DNA of 64,000 nt from Chitinivibrionales bacterium (GCA_035516255.1 DATJAL010000007.1:1-64000); one strand, 5' to 3'; counted from the stretch's first letter, positions 25,116 to 34,492 are shown. Translations and numbers: made by a program. The notes: generated by a model from the sequence alone, not told the origin.

Positions 25116-27731
25116 ATGATTCTCTACCGTTACATCATCCGGGAGCACATTCTTCCGTTTTTGTATTCCCTCGGGATCATCATTTTCATATTGTCCATGC
25201 AGTTCCTGGTGCAACTGCTGCCGAACATCATCGCAAAGGGGCTGAGCCCCGGTGTCGTGCTAGAACTCTATCTTATCAACATCGCGTGGGTGATGGCGCT
25301 CGCCATACCCATGGCGATCCTCGTCTCGACGCTCATGGCGTTCGGCCAGATGTCGGGCAACAACGAGATCATGGCGATCAAGGCGTCGGGCCACAACGTC
25401 ACCTTCCTCCTGGCGCCGGTGTTCGCCGCGGCCTGCGTGCTCACGGTGCTCACCAATTACTTTAGCAACGACATCCTGCCCGACGCCAACCACCATGCCA
25501 CGAACCTGCTCACCGACATCTCGCGCAAGAAGCCGGCCGCGCTCCTGGAGCCGGGCGTGCTCATCACCTCGTTCGAGAATTACGCCCTCTACGCGAAAAA
25601 GGTGAACGCGAACACCGGCGCGCTCAGGGACGTCAAGATCTTCTCCCAGGTGCCGGGCGAGGACCCGTCCACCACCGTGGCGGACCACGGCGAGGTCACC
25701 TTGACAAAGGATGAAAAGCTCCTCAGGCTCACGCTGTACAACGGCGAAACCCACCGGCAGAGCGTCAAAAACAAGAATGAATATTTCGTGGGCCGCTTCA
25801 AGCGGCAGGTCATTTTCATCAAAAACGTCGACACCGAGCTCAAGCGCACCAACTCGAGCAACCGGAGCGACCGCGAGATGAGCTCGGAAATGATGCTCGA
25901 CGAGATCGCGCAGTACAAAAGAACGAGGGCGTCGTATTTCAAAAGTTTTGCGGGCGTCATCGACTCGTCGCTGTCGCGGATCGACGCGCTTGAGCGTATG
26001 GCCCGGGACACCGGCGCCGCGGCACCGCGCGATTCGGCCGCCGATTCGGCGAAAACGTTCGCCGCGTGGCTCTCGATGTTCAACACGCCGGCGGCGAAAG
26101 AAATAGGCGCCACCGACGCCCGGAGCGCGCAGAGCCTCTCGGGCCGCCTCGCATCCCAGGCGCGATACGAAACCCAAAAGATTGCCCAACTCATGGTGGA
26201 GGTGCATAAAAAATTTTCCATCCCGGTTGCGTGCATCGTTTTCGTGCTCATCGGCGCGCCGCTGGGGATCATGGCAAGGCGCGGCGGCATCGCGGTGGGC
26301 GCCGCCTACAGCCTGTTCTTCTTCATTGTCTACTGGGCGTTTCTCATCGCCGGCGAAAGCATGGCCGATAACTTGGTCATATCGCCGTTTGCGGCGATGT
26401 GGACCGCCAACATCGTGATCGGCGCCTGCGGCATCTTCCTGCTCCTGCTCATGATAAAAGAGACGAAATTCATCTCCTTCGGGTTTTTCTGGAAGCTGTA
26501 CCACGCCGTGTTCGGAAAGCCCGCTGAGGGAGCGGGGGCCGGGCGCGGCATCGGAAGCACCCTGCGCCTTTACTGGAAGGAATCCGTGGAGGTCCCTTAC
26601 CGGCTGCTTTCGCGAGTCATCGGCATACTGCCCGCCTATCTCATCAGGAAATTCTTGGGATACCTGGGCGGGCTGTTCATCGTCATCGTCATAACGGTGA
26701 TCGTGGTCGACTACGTCTCGAACCTCAGGCGTTTCGAGGATGCGTCGTTTTTCACGGTCGCGCTGTACTACTGGTACTACCTTCCCTGGCTCTTCGGGTT
26801 CGTGTTCCCCATCGTGATTCTTCTTTCGTCAATGGCCTCCATCGGCTCCATGGCGCGCCAGAACGAGCTCACCGCCATCAAGGCCGCGGGCGTCAACATC
26901 CGCCAGCTCACCCTTGCGCTGCTCGTGCTCGGCATGCTGTGCGCCGGATTCGGGTTCTACATCAGCGAAGGCGTTCTGCCGCAGGCCAACACGGCGCGGC
27001 GGCAACTCGACGACCAGATGCAGGAGCACCGGTCGGTGGCGCGCGGGGCTCCGGCGCCGCCGCGCGGCAAGCCGCCGGCCACGCATCAGGAATACCGCCG
27101 CAATTTCTATTATTTCGGCGACAGCCGGAACATCTATTTCTTCAGCGACTTCCGCACCGAACCCCTGTACGCGCGCTGCGTGCGGCGCGAAACGTTCGAC
27201 GGCCACGTCATCAGCAGAAGGATAGCCGCCGACGCCGCCGATTACAAAAACGGCAAGTGGAAATTCGTCAAGGGCACCGTGACCACTTTTGTCAGGGACT
27301 CGGCGTCGGTGCGGCCCTTCGACACGCTCGCCGACACCATTTTGTCGGTGAAGCCGGAGGACATGGTGGCGCAGATCAGAAGTCCCGAGGAAATGGGCTA
27401 CTGGGAGCTGGCAAGTTACATCAATAAATCGCGGCGCCGGGGCGAGGACGTGTCGAAATGGCGCGCGCAGCTCGATTTCAAGATCGCGCTGCCTTTCATG
27501 AATTTCATCGTGATCCTACTCGGCCTTTCCATTTCGGCGCGCGCGGGCAGGAAAGGCGGCGCCGTGCTGTTCGGGATCGGGCTCATGCTCTGTTTTTCGT
27601 TCTGGATCATATCACAGTTCGCCATTTCGTTCGCGCAGAACGGCCAAATCCCCGCGCTCGTGGGCGCGTGGTTCGGCAACATCCTGTTCCTGGCGGTCGC
27701 GTTGCCGCTGTACCAGAGGGCGTCCCGATGA
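25116..27731 (+). CDS. Fused LptF-LptG lipopolysaccharide export permease
   Basis: An 871-aa membrane protein made of two YjgP/YjgQ permease halves in one chain. Half 1 starts at MILYRYIIREH with its periplasmic domain at about residues 115-350. Half 2 starts near residue 520 (YLIRKFLGYLGG), with its own periplasmic domain. Each half keeps the conserved MA-GQMSGNNE/MARQNELTAIKA motif. LptF and LptG normally are separate proteins that, with LptB, extract lipopolysaccharide from the inner membrane. The ATG at 25116 has GAGG upstream; an in-frame TTG exists at 25080. The stop overlaps the next gene (ATGA). Confidence 0.85.
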   Translation: MILYRYIIREHILPFLYSLGIIIFILSMQFLVQLLPNIIAKGLSPGVVLELYLINIAWVMALAIPMAILVSTLMAFGQMSGNNEIMAIKASGHNVTFLLAPVFAAACVLTVLTNYFSNDILPDANHHATNLLTDISRKKPAALLEPGVLITSFENYALYAKKVNANTGALRDVKIFSQVPGEDPSTTVADHGEVTLTKDEKLLRLTLYNGETHRQSVKNKNEYFVGRFKRQVIFIKNVDTELKRTNSSNRSDREMSSEMMLDEIAQYKRTRASYFKSFAGVIDSSLSRIDALERMARDTGAAAPRDSAADSAKTFAAWLSMFNTPAAKEIGATDARSAQSLSGRLASQARYETQKIAQLMVEVHKKFSIPVACIVFVLIGAPLGIMARRGGIAVGAAYSLFFFIVYWAFLIAGESMADNLVISPFAAMWTANIVIGACGIFLLLLMIKETKFISFGFFWKLYHAVFGKPAEGAGAGRGIGSTLRLYWKESVEVPYRLLSRVIGILPAYLIRKFLGYLGGLFIVIVITVIVVDYVSNLRRFEDASFFTVALYYWYYLPWLFGFVFPIVILLSSMASIGSMARQNELTAIKAAGVNIRQLTLALLVLGMLCAGFGFYISEGVLPQANTARRQLDDQMQEHRSVARGAPAPPRGKPPATHQEYRRNFYYFGDSRNIYFFSDFRTEPLYARCVRRETFDGHVISRRIAADAADYKNGKWKFVKGTVTTFVRDSASVRPFDTLADTILSVKPEDMVAQIRSPEEMGYWELASYINKSRRRGEDVSKWRAQLDFKIALPFMNFIVILLGLSISARAGRKGGAVLFGIGLMLCFSFWIISQFAISFAQNGQIPALVGAWFGNILFLAVALPLYQRASR

Positions 27732-28108
27732 CCGTGCCGGCGAAGCCCAAGGTGCTCCTCGTGGACGACAGCCACGACATCCTCGACCTTCTCGAGGTGT
27801 TCCTGTTTGGAAAGTATGACTGCGTTACGGCCCTCAACGGTTTTGAGGGGCTCAAGACCGCGCGTGAGCTTTCGCCCGATCTGATCATCACCGACATCAT
27901 GATGCCGGTGATGGACGGCATCAAGTTTTTCAACAGCCTGCGGCAGGACCCGAAAATGGCCGCCATTCCCGTCATCGCGATTACCTCGTTTGTAAAGAAA
28001 ACAAACGTCAAAAGTCTTGTGTCCATGGGGTTCAGCGCGGTGCTGACGAAGCCCTTCAAAAGGGACGTCATCATCGGCGCCGTGGAAAAGACGCTTAAAA
28101 GACAATGA
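27728..28108 (+). CDS. CheY-like response regulator, single receiver domain
   Basis: A 126-aa receiver domain. Acidic residues DD follow VLLV near residues 13-14. The phospho-acceptor Asp is in the ITDIMMPVMDG segment (about Asp57), and the KPF Lys lies near residue 107. It has no output domain, so it acts through a partner. Its ATG overlaps the lptFG stop by 4 bp and a GGDEF gene begins 10 bp after it, which suggests a phospho-signal feeding c-di-GMP synthesis. No histidine kinase is nearby. Confidence 0.85.
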   Translation: MTVPAKPKVLLVDDSHDILDLLEVFLFGKYDCVTALNGFEGLKTARELSPDLIITDIMMPVMDGIKFFNSLRQDPKMAAIPVIAITSFVKKTNVKSLVSMGFSAVLTKPFKRDVIIGAVEKTLKRQ

Positions 28109-28118
28109 CTGGGTTCAG

Positions 28119-29876
28119 ATGAAACACGGCAAACGGAACATAGCACTGGCGATCGGCCTGCTCGCCGCAGGAACGGTGCTCCATTTTATCGGAGGCGCCG
28201 CCGCGCGGTTCGGCGAACCGGTGGCGCTGGCGGCGGCGCTGGCGGCGCTCTTGTTCCCGGGACCGCGCCGGCGCCCCAGGCCGTCGGCCATTGACATAGA
28301 GGAATCAGGCGGGTCTGCGATGGCCCGCGAGATCGAGCACGAAGTGACGAGGGAGACCACCCGCGTCAACGTGCGCGTTCTCGGCGCGCAATACCGCAAG
28401 GAGCAATGGGCCGCCATCGAAAAGGTGGTCGACTCCATGCTCGACACCTTTCTTCATCTCATGCGCCGCAGGCTCGACGCCCATACCATCGCGGTATTAT
28501 TCCCTACCAACGACGGGGGATACAAGATCCGCAAATACGATTCACAAAGCGACTGCATCAACGCGGAAGCCGTGATCTATCCCGGCAAGGGCGTACTGGG
28601 CAGTTTTCTCAAGGACGGCCTCAAACAGCTCAACCTGCACGACATCGTGAGCGACAGCGTGACGCTCCACTATTATACCCGCGACGCTGGGATCCGCTCG
28701 CTCATGGCGAGCCCCATCGCGGCCGACGACGGCGTGGAGCGCGGCACCGTGATCGTCGACAGCACCAAGCAGAAACACTTCTCCGATGAAGACCATGCCT
28801 ACCTGAGCACCGTGGCGCGCCTCATCGGCATGGCGGTGTATTACGCGTACGTCTTCACCGACCACAGACTCGAGCATCAGCGAATCGCCGCGATGAGCAC
28901 CATCGAAAACGACTTTTTCCAGTACAAAAGCATCGACGCCATCCTCGACAAAATCATCGAGATCATTCCGTTCGCCATCACCTGCGACCGCATCACCCTG
29001 AGCCTGCTCAACCACGACAGGGAGACGGCCACGGTGTACCGTGCCTGGGGCGCGGGAGCAGAGGAGTTCAAGGGAATCACGTTTTCGCTGTCGGATAAAT
29101 CGCTGGCCGGCCTCCAGTATGCCAAGAACATGGCCTTTGCGCGCAATTTCGCAGATGACCGCGTGGAAATCCGATACGCCGAGGGCGAGCCACAGTCCGG
29201 CGATTTGCAGTCGTTCCTGGCGTACCCCATCGGGGTGGGCGAATGTATGGGCGGCGTTTTGCTCGAGTCGGCGAAAAAAGACGCCTTCACCGAGGCCAAC
29301 CGCGACCTGCTCGGCCGCATCGCAACATCGGCGGGGCTCGCCATTGTCAAGCTGCGGCTGTACGAGCAGGCGCAGAACCTCGCCACGCACGACGGACTCA
29401 CCGGGCTCATCAACCATCGCGAGTTCCAGTCGGCGCTCAAGGCCGAGATCACGCGCGCCATTAGGTATAACGATCCGCTGTCGCTTGTTTTATGCGACAT
29501 AGACTTTTTCAAGAAGATCAACGACACGCACGGCCACCCCTTCGGCGACCTCGTTCTCAAGGAGATCGCCAGCAAGCTGCAGTCGAACATCCGGGACGGC
29601 GTCGACGTCGCTGCGCGGTACGGGGGCGAAGAATTCGCGCTGGTGCTGGTGAAGACCGACGGCAAGGCCGCCAAGGAGACCGCCGAGCGCATCCGCCAGA
29701 ACATCGCCGACGCGCCGTTCAAGGGCACGCATGGCGAAAAACTGCGGGTTACCATGAGCTTCGGCATCGCGGAGTACCGCGAGCACGCCAAGCAGCTCGA
29801 CCAGCTCATTACAAAGGCGGACAAGGCGCTGTACCGTGCCAAGGAAAACGGCAGAAACCGGGTGGAGATATTTTAA
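28119..29876 (+). CDS. Membrane-anchored GAF-GAF-GGDEF diguanylate cyclase
   Basis: A 585-aa protein. One or two N-terminal hydrophobic segments (about residues 7-50) are followed by two GAF-like sensor domains (about 90-240 and 265-410) and a C-terminal GGDEF domain (about 420-585). The active-site motif is GGEEF, so it should make cyclic di-GMP. The usual RxxD inhibitory site does not seem to be in its normal position. It is probably controlled by the preceding receiver protein or by ligands of the GAF domains. Confidence 0.82.
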   Translation: MKHGKRNIALAIGLLAAGTVLHFIGGAAARFGEPVALAAALAALLFPGPRRRPRPSAIDIEESGGSAMAREIEHEVTRETTRVNVRVLGAQYRKEQWAAIEKVVDSMLDTFLHLMRRRLDAHTIAVLFPTNDGGYKIRKYDSQSDCINAEAVIYPGKGVLGSFLKDGLKQLNLHDIVSDSVTLHYYTRDAGIRSLMASPIAADDGVERGTVIVDSTKQKHFSDEDHAYLSTVARLIGMAVYYAYVFTDHRLEHQRIAAMSTIENDFFQYKSIDAILDKIIEIIPFAITCDRITLSLLNHDRETATVYRAWGAGAEEFKGITFSLSDKSLAGLQYAKNMAFARNFADDRVEIRYAEGEPQSGDLQSFLAYPIGVGECMGGVLLESAKKDAFTEANRDLLGRIATSAGLAIVKLRLYEQAQNLATHDGLTGLINHREFQSALKAEITRAIRYNDPLSLVLCDIDFFKKINDTHGHPFGDLVLKEIASKLQSNIRDGVDVAARYGGEEFALVLVKTDGKAAKETAERIRQNIADAPFKGTHGEKLRVTMSFGIAEYREHAKQLDQLITKADKALYRAKENGRNRVEIF

Positions 29877-29883
29877 TTTTTCC

Positions 29884-29912
29884 TTGAAAAATCTTCTCCG
29901 ATACGCTAAAAT
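29884..29912 (+). promoter_or_regulatory. sigma70-type promoter upstream of rpoD
   Basis: TTGAAA (29884-29889) and TAAAAT (29907-29912) are 17 bases apart. The start of the sigma-factor gene is about 165 bp further on, so a long leader would result. Confidence 0.5.
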
Positions 29913-30085
29913 ATCCTGGGTCATATTTTTACACACCCCGGCACAAAAATGTTGTATTTTGGAGTGCACCCAATTTATTTACATTGGTTTTTCGCTGCGC
30001 CCGTAACCGTACCATGCAAGGCCGTAACCGGTAGGAGCCTTCGTTTTTTTTCCAAAAGCATCCTGTGAAGGCATAGTCTGTCCCT

Positions 30086-30934
30086 ATGGAAAAAAACCAA
30101 TTTCTCACTGAAGAAAACTCGCTGGCCCTTTACCTCAAAGAAATCGGCAAAAACAAGACCCTTCCGGTTGAAGAAGAGGCGCAGACCGCGGTACGCATCC
30201 GCAAGGGCGACCGCAAGGCGCTCGAAAAGCTCGTGAAGGCCAACCTCCGCTTCGTAGTGTCGGTCGCGCGCAACTACCAGAACCAGGGGCTCCCCCTTTC
30301 CGACCTCATCAACGAGGGCAACCTGGGCCTCATCCGCGCCGCCAAACGCTTCGACGAAAAAAAGAATTTCAAATTCATCTCCTACGCCGTATGGTGGATA
30401 CGCCAGGCCATTTTGCAGGCGCTCGCAGAACAGTCACGCATCATCAAGCTGCCGCTCAACCGCGTGGGCACCATCCATAAGATCGGCAAGGCGCAGAGCA
30501 GGCTCGAGCAGAAATACCGGCGCATCCCCAACGTGGAGGAGATCGCCCGCGAGCTCAAGCTTGACGAAGAAGAAGTTCAGGAGACCATCAAGATCGGCAA
30601 CTCGCACATGTCGCTCGACGCGCCGCTCCAGCAAGGCGAAGACAGCAAGCTTTTGGACCTTCTCCAGGACGAAGACCAGGAGCTGCCCGACGACGGCGTC
30701 ATGGAAATATCGCTCCAGGAGGAGATCAACCAGACCCTCGACACCCTCACCTGCCGTGAAAAAGAGGTGATCAAACTCTACTTCGGCATCGGCGAGGAGA
30801 CCGCCCACACGCTCGAGGAGATCGGCCAGCGCTTCAACCTCACCCGCGAGCGCGCCCGGCAGATCAAGGAAAAGGCGCTGCGCAGGCTCAAGCATTCGTC
30901 AAGGAGCCAGCGGCTGAAGGTGTACCGAGCTTAA
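30086..30934 (+). CDS. rpoD: Primary-type RNA polymerase sigma factor (short RpoD/SigA form)
   Basis: A 282-aa sigma70 protein with regions 1.2 to 4.2. Region 2 includes [21 protein letters not shown]-like and WWIRQAI segments. Region 4.2 has the [19 protein letters not shown] helix-turn-helix and the LRRLKH tail. It lacks region 1.1 and the large non-conserved insert, as do the primary sigma factors of Bacteroidota, Chlorobiota and Fibrobacterota. It is probably the housekeeping sigma factor, although an alternative group 2 sigma factor cannot be excluded. A perfect 20-bp hairpin lies just after its stop codon. Confidence 0.8.
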   Translation: MEKNQFLTEENSLALYLKEIGKNKTLPVEEEAQTAVRIRKGDRKALEKLVKANLRFVVSVARNYQNQGLPLSDLINEGNLGLIRAAKRFDEKKNFKFISYAVWWIRQAILQALAEQSRIIKLPLNRVGTIHKIGKAQSRLEQKYRRIPNVEEIARELKLDEEEVQETIKIGNSHMSLDAPLQQGEDSKLLDLLQDEDQELPDDGVMEISLQEEINQTLDTLTCREKEVIKLYFGIGEETAHTLEEIGQRFNLTRERARQIKEKALRRLKHSSRSQRLKVYRA

Positions 30935-30960
30935 CAATTTCCTTTTAGAAATCTGGCGTT

Positions 30961-31006
30961 ACCCCGTTTGCAGGGGCGAATAATATTTCGCCCCTGCAAA
31001 CGGGGT
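30961..31006. repeat. Perfect 20-bp inverted repeat after rpoD
   Basis: ACCCCGTTTGCAGGGGCGAA (30961-30980) is exactly complementary to 30987-31006, leaving a 6-base loop. It begins 27 bp after the sigma-factor stop. No T-run follows it, so it may act as a transcript-end stabiliser rather than a classical terminator. It occupies the position of the variable hairpin in the G+C-rich element. Confidence 0.7.
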
Positions 31007-31180
31007 CTGTTCTCCTTCCGGTCACCCCTTCGGGTGCTTCTCCCTCGTCAGGGATTTCCAAGGGTCACAAGGGTCGTCGGGCTTCGCCTCGGGCTGCCAC
31101 GGCCCCTATATGCCTTCGGCGAGGGCCGGGCAACACCACCGCGCTCCAGCGCGGCCTCCAGTCGCCCCTAACGCTCGATT
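31007..31180. repeat. G+C-rich two-hairpin dispersed element
   Basis: It is the reverse of the 3636-3790 copy. It has CGGGCTTCGCCTCGGGCTGC and the stem CCGCGC-TCCA-GCGCGG (about 31140-31156), and ends CGCCCCTAACGC. The rest of the gap up to 31416 is A+T-richer DNA probably containing the parA promoter. Confidence 0.6.
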
Positions 31181-31416
31181 ATCGGTATATATCCGTATTT
31201 GTCAATGTCGTTTTCGGATTTCATCGCAGTCCTTTTTCTGTTGCAATCAGCATGTATTGATTTTTTGGTTGAAAAATTTTGGCATTATCGTCACGATGTT
31301 TATATATTACAATTATCTTACCTTTAACGTTACAGGAACGGGCATGAACCGCCGTCGTTCCTTGCCAGCCTGTCATAAAAAAAAATCAGATTGGATAAGG
31401 CTTTTCTGACAGTGCC

Positions 31417-32337
31417 ATGAAAACCATTTCGGTTTTGAATTACAAGGGCGGCGTGGGCAAGACCACCCTTACCGCATGCGCCGGACAGGCCCTCGCGCTT
31501 ACGGGCTTCCGCGTCCTTGTTATCGACAATGACCCGCAGCACAACCTGTCGTTTCTGCTGGGTGCGGACGGAAAGCGGCCCACCATCCGGGACGTTTACC
31601 ATGGTTCGATAGGAATCGCCGCGCAGCAACTCCTGAAATCAATTATAAAAACCTCTCTTACAAATCTCAGCGTCGTGCCGTCGTGCAGCGAATTGTGCGC
31701 CAGTGATATCAAGGATCCTTTCCTGCTTAAGAAATGTTTTGTCTATTCCGCCCTCGATCATTTGTTCGACTTTATCCTGATTGACAATAGTCCCGGCATG
31801 GACCTGCTTCAGGAATCGTCGATTCATGCATCCAACGAAATATTCGTGCCCACCGAACTTTCACCGTTCGCGATCAACGGGATTTGCGAAATGAGAGACA
31901 TGCTGACCCGAAGGTTCCCGGACGGGTGCTCGATTTCAAAGATCATACCGAATTTTTACCGGAACACCAAGTCGCATGATGCGGCTATTTTTGATCTTGA
32001 GGAATATTTCCCGGGAAAAATAACCCAAACCGCCATTCCCTTCGACAGCGTGTTCGACGCTCTTGTAAAGGAGCGGAAAATCCTTTATCTGCACCGCCTC
32101 AGCTCAAAGGCGGCCGCCTATTGCATAAAGCTCATTCACGAACTTTTTAATCTCGAAGAGGAAGCAACCTGGCAGATGGTCATGGAAAAAAGAAAAGAGA
32201 ACATAAGCGCGGAAGCACGAACCCGTTTTCTTGCGCATCCGTTAACCAAAAAAAAGTCATCGCCGCAAATTGCACCGAAAGAACCTGCAGCTCCCCCGCC
32301 GTTACTTTCCGGCCCAATCGATGGTCAGCCCCTTTGA
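31417..32337 (+). CDS. ParA-family ATPase, orphan
   Basis: A 306-aa ATPase of the ParA/MinD/Soj group. The deviant Walker A KGGVGKTT is at about residues 10-17, and the Walker B-like FILIDNSPGMD at about 117-127 uses Asn where many family members have Pro or another residue. The last roughly 50 residues are a charged, Pro-rich tail. No parB or plasmid genes are near, so it may position a protein or structure other than a chromosome. Its 3' end overlaps by 36 bp with the stop region of the opposite-strand gene. Confidence 0.78.
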   Translation: MKTISVLNYKGGVGKTTLTACAGQALALTGFRVLVIDNDPQHNLSFLLGADGKRPTIRDVYHGSIGIAAQQLLKSIIKTSLTNLSVVPSCSELCASDIKDPFLLKKCFVYSALDHLFDFILIDNSPGMDLLQESSIHASNEIFVPTELSPFAINGICEMRDMLTRRFPDGCSISKIIPNFYRNTKSHDAAIFDLEEYFPGKITQTAIPFDSVFDALVKERKILYLHRLSSKAAAYCIKLIHELFNLEEEATWQMVMEKRKENISAEARTRFLAHPLTKKKSSPQIAPKEPAAPPPLLSGPIDGQPL

Positions 32338-33156
32338 CCATCCCAGCACCGGGTGATCGGCGAACGCGGCGTTCACCGCCGTGCCGCGCCAAGCAACCGT
32401 GACCCCGAAGCTGATCATCACCGGATTCGTGGTAAACGCCGCGGCGAGCGCCGCCCTGTTGAACACCCAGTACTCTTCGGCCAGCGACAGACGGAACCGC
32501 CACTGGCCGTCGTCCTCCGCCTCGCAGAGAATACCCTGGCTGCCCAACGCGTTGGCCGTCGTGTGCACGCCTGCGCGGACGGTAAAAGGCGCGGTGTATC
32601 CTTCAGTGGCCGCGTTTTTTAGGGGAATGTGGAGACACGACAGGGAGATCGCGGCGATCCTGAACGGAATTAATGCCGAGGCTCCCGCGTCGAGGCGCGT
32701 CTGGGCAGGTTCATCGCCGGTGTAGAGGCCGGCCCGGTATCCCGAAATCTCTACTGAAGGATTGACAAAAGGTATTTTGGTTGTTCCAAGCGACAGCGTG
32801 CCCTGCTGTTCAAAATAGATGCGCAGCGCATCGAAATGGGCGAACGAAAGTTTGGCGGTAAATCCCTTTACCGAGCAGAACCCGCCCAGCCCCACCTGGA
32901 CCATGTGGGACGACTCCAGGTTGTCCATTGGGTCAAAGTAATCAATGCCGGCGACCGTGACGCCGTAACGAAAGGTGTCCGCGTAAAAACATGCGGGAGT
33001 AAACGGCTCGCGGCCCGAAATCCCCTTTTGTTGGATAATGGCGCCGAAGGTGGCCATGGAATACCCGAGGGGGACTGGCTCCCTGCTGGCAGGAAAAACA
33101 AACCCGGCAATCAAGAGAATTAAAATGGCGATGCCTTGTGGCCGGCGCGGGGTCAT
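32302..33156 (-). CDS. Putative secreted outer-membrane beta-barrel protein
   Basis: A 284-aa protein with a signal peptide (about residues 1-23). The rest is a series of short amphipathic strands with alternating hydrophobic residues, aromatic ends and a final WAGK. This resembles an outer-membrane barrel, but I recognise no named family. It overlaps the ParA gene tail to tail and its start overlaps the lamin-tail gene's stop by 4 bp, so the two minus-strand genes are probably co-expressed. Confidence 0.5.
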   Translation of the reverse strand: MTPRRPQGIAILILLIAGFVFPASREPVPLGYSMATFGAIIQQKGISGREPFTPACFYADTFRYGVTVAGIDYFDPMDNLESSHMVQVGLGGFCSVKGFTAKLSFAHFDALRIYFEQQGTLSLGTTKIPFVNPSVEISGYRAGLYTGDEPAQTRLDAGASALIPFRIAAISLSCLHIPLKNAATEGYTAPFTVRAGVHTTANALGSQGILCEAEDDGQWRFRLSLAEEYWVFNRAALAAAFTTNPVMISFGVTVAWRGTAVNAAFADHPVLGWSKGLTIDWAGK

Positions 33157-34013
33157 CTCCAGAGGATTCCCTTCTTCCGAATCATGTGTTTGTTCCCATT
33201 TTCGGATATTTCCGCCACCACGAAAAACGGGCCTGCAGGAGCGGGCCTGCCGCCGGCCGCAATGCCGTTCCAGAGAAACTGCCGCGAAGGAGGCGTGGGC
33301 AGATCCAGATATTTTCTTCCGTCAAATCCGTAAATTGAAACAACGGCCGTTGCCGCGGCCGGCAGGCTGAGCTGAATTGACAGAAAATCATCTTTGCCGT
33401 CGTTGTTGGGGGTGAACGGAATGGGCCCGATATCGAGCTGGGCTCCGCTTGCACGCCACATTGCGTCACTGTTCGGCTGGCCCGGTGATGCCTTTGACGC
33501 AACGACCCATGCCTCAGGCAGCAGCCCGCTCACGGTGAGCGACACGCGCGCCAGCGACTGGTCGGTCCATGAATCAAACCAGTGCGAGTCCCACCCCGCG
33601 CTTTCGCAAAGCACGCCTGAACTGTCCCATACATACAGCGTATCATGATAATTGTCAAGCGCGCGCCACCGAACCGGCTGGATGACAGAAACGGTCGCCG
33701 GATATTTTGCCGAAAACAGCGTCATGTCCTTGGTAAGTACCACAAACCCGTTGGCGGGCACGAAAAAATCCGTTGCCGTGATGAGGCAGGAGTCATCCAA
33801 ATGACCGTATTTCCAGTTTTTAATGTTGATTGACACACCGGAAGTGTTGGCAAGCTCAAGCCATTCGGGGCAATCCGTCTGCGCCCTGGGGAATATTTCA
33901 TTTATTTTGATTGCCGTCCCGGGTGATTGCGGCCACGCCGCACAAATATACCACCACGCCACTGCGGCAACAGCAAACGCCAATTTTTGTTTCGGAACCC
34001 GTGCGCGATACAT
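33153..34013 (-). CDS. Secreted lamin-tail-domain protein with FlgD/CTD-like C-terminus
   Basis: A 286-aa protein with a signal peptide (cleavage near residue 28). A lamin-tail (LTD) domain is present (about 35-140; INEIFPRAQ...EWLELANTSG is the classical opening). The C-terminal domain begins with PFTPNNDGKDDF, as in FlgD-like or gliding-motility C-terminal Ig domains, and has a late strand-rich region. Such proteins are surface-exposed in FCB-group bacteria, sometimes delivered by type IX secretion. It is divergent from the GerW-like gene at 34053. Confidence 0.72.
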   Translation of the reverse strand: MYRARVPKQKLAFAVAAVAWWYICAAWPQSPGTAIKINEIFPRAQTDCPEWLELANTSGVSINIKNWKYGHLDDSCLITATDFFVPANGFVVLTKDMTLFSAKYPATVSVIQPVRWRALDNYHDTLYVWDSSGVLCESAGWDSHWFDSWTDQSLARVSLTVSGLLPEAWVVASKASPGQPNSDAMWRASGAQLDIGPIPFTPNNDGKDDFLSIQLSLPAAATAVVSIYGFDGRKYLDLPTPPSRQFLWNGIAAGGRPAPAGPFFVVAEISENGNKHMIRKKGILWR

Positions 34014-34052
34014 AATTTATGAAAATAGATAATAGAACAAAGGAGAACTAAA

Positions 34053-34436
34053 ATGAATCTCACCGACGTCATCAAGACCGCGATGGACCAGATTCAGTAT
34101 ATTGCCAAAACGGAAACCGTGATCGGCGAGCCGATTCAATCGGGGAACGTCACCCTGATACCGGTGTCAAAAATTTCAGTGGGATTCGCCGCGGGCGGCG
34201 CGGGAAATGAGAGCAAGGCCGGCTCAGGCGCAGGCACCGGCGGCGGCATCAACATCACGCCGGTCGCGTTCATCACCATTGTGGATGACAAGGTGCAGGT
34301 ACACCCGGTTTCAAAATCCGACCCGGGATTGGGGAAAATTCTCGCTTTAGCGCCCGACCTCATTAAAAAAGTGGCTGCGTTCATGAACATGAATAAGAAT
34401 GAGGCAAAGGATAAGAAAGAGGATAAAAAGCATTAA
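34053..34436 (+). CDS. GerW/YtfJ-family protein
   Basis: A 127-aa protein of the GerW (YtfJ) family. It has the glycine-rich GAGNESKAGSGAGTGGGINI core (about residues 50-69) and the VAFITI...V strands. YtfJ is a spore germination protein in Bacillus, but the family is widespread in non-sporulating bacteria, where its role is unknown. The Shine-Dalgarno AAAGGAG is ideal. The C-terminal tail is Lys- and Glu-rich. No spore genes are nearby. Confidence 0.75.
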   Translation: MNLTDVIKTAMDQIQYIAKTETVIGEPIQSGNVTLIPVSKISVGFAAGGAGNESKAGSGAGTGGGINITPVAFITIVDDKVQVHPVSKSDPGLGKILALAPDLIKKVAAFMNMNKNEAKDKKEDKKH

Positions 34437-34492
34437 AAATCATTTTGACTGCTGATTGTAGCTTTTCATTTTCCCAATTCTTTCCATATCCT

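Noticed and set aside
25260-26504. 414-aa minus-strand frame opposite lptFG
   Set aside because: It is antisense to a well-supported membrane protein gene and shows no domain of its own.
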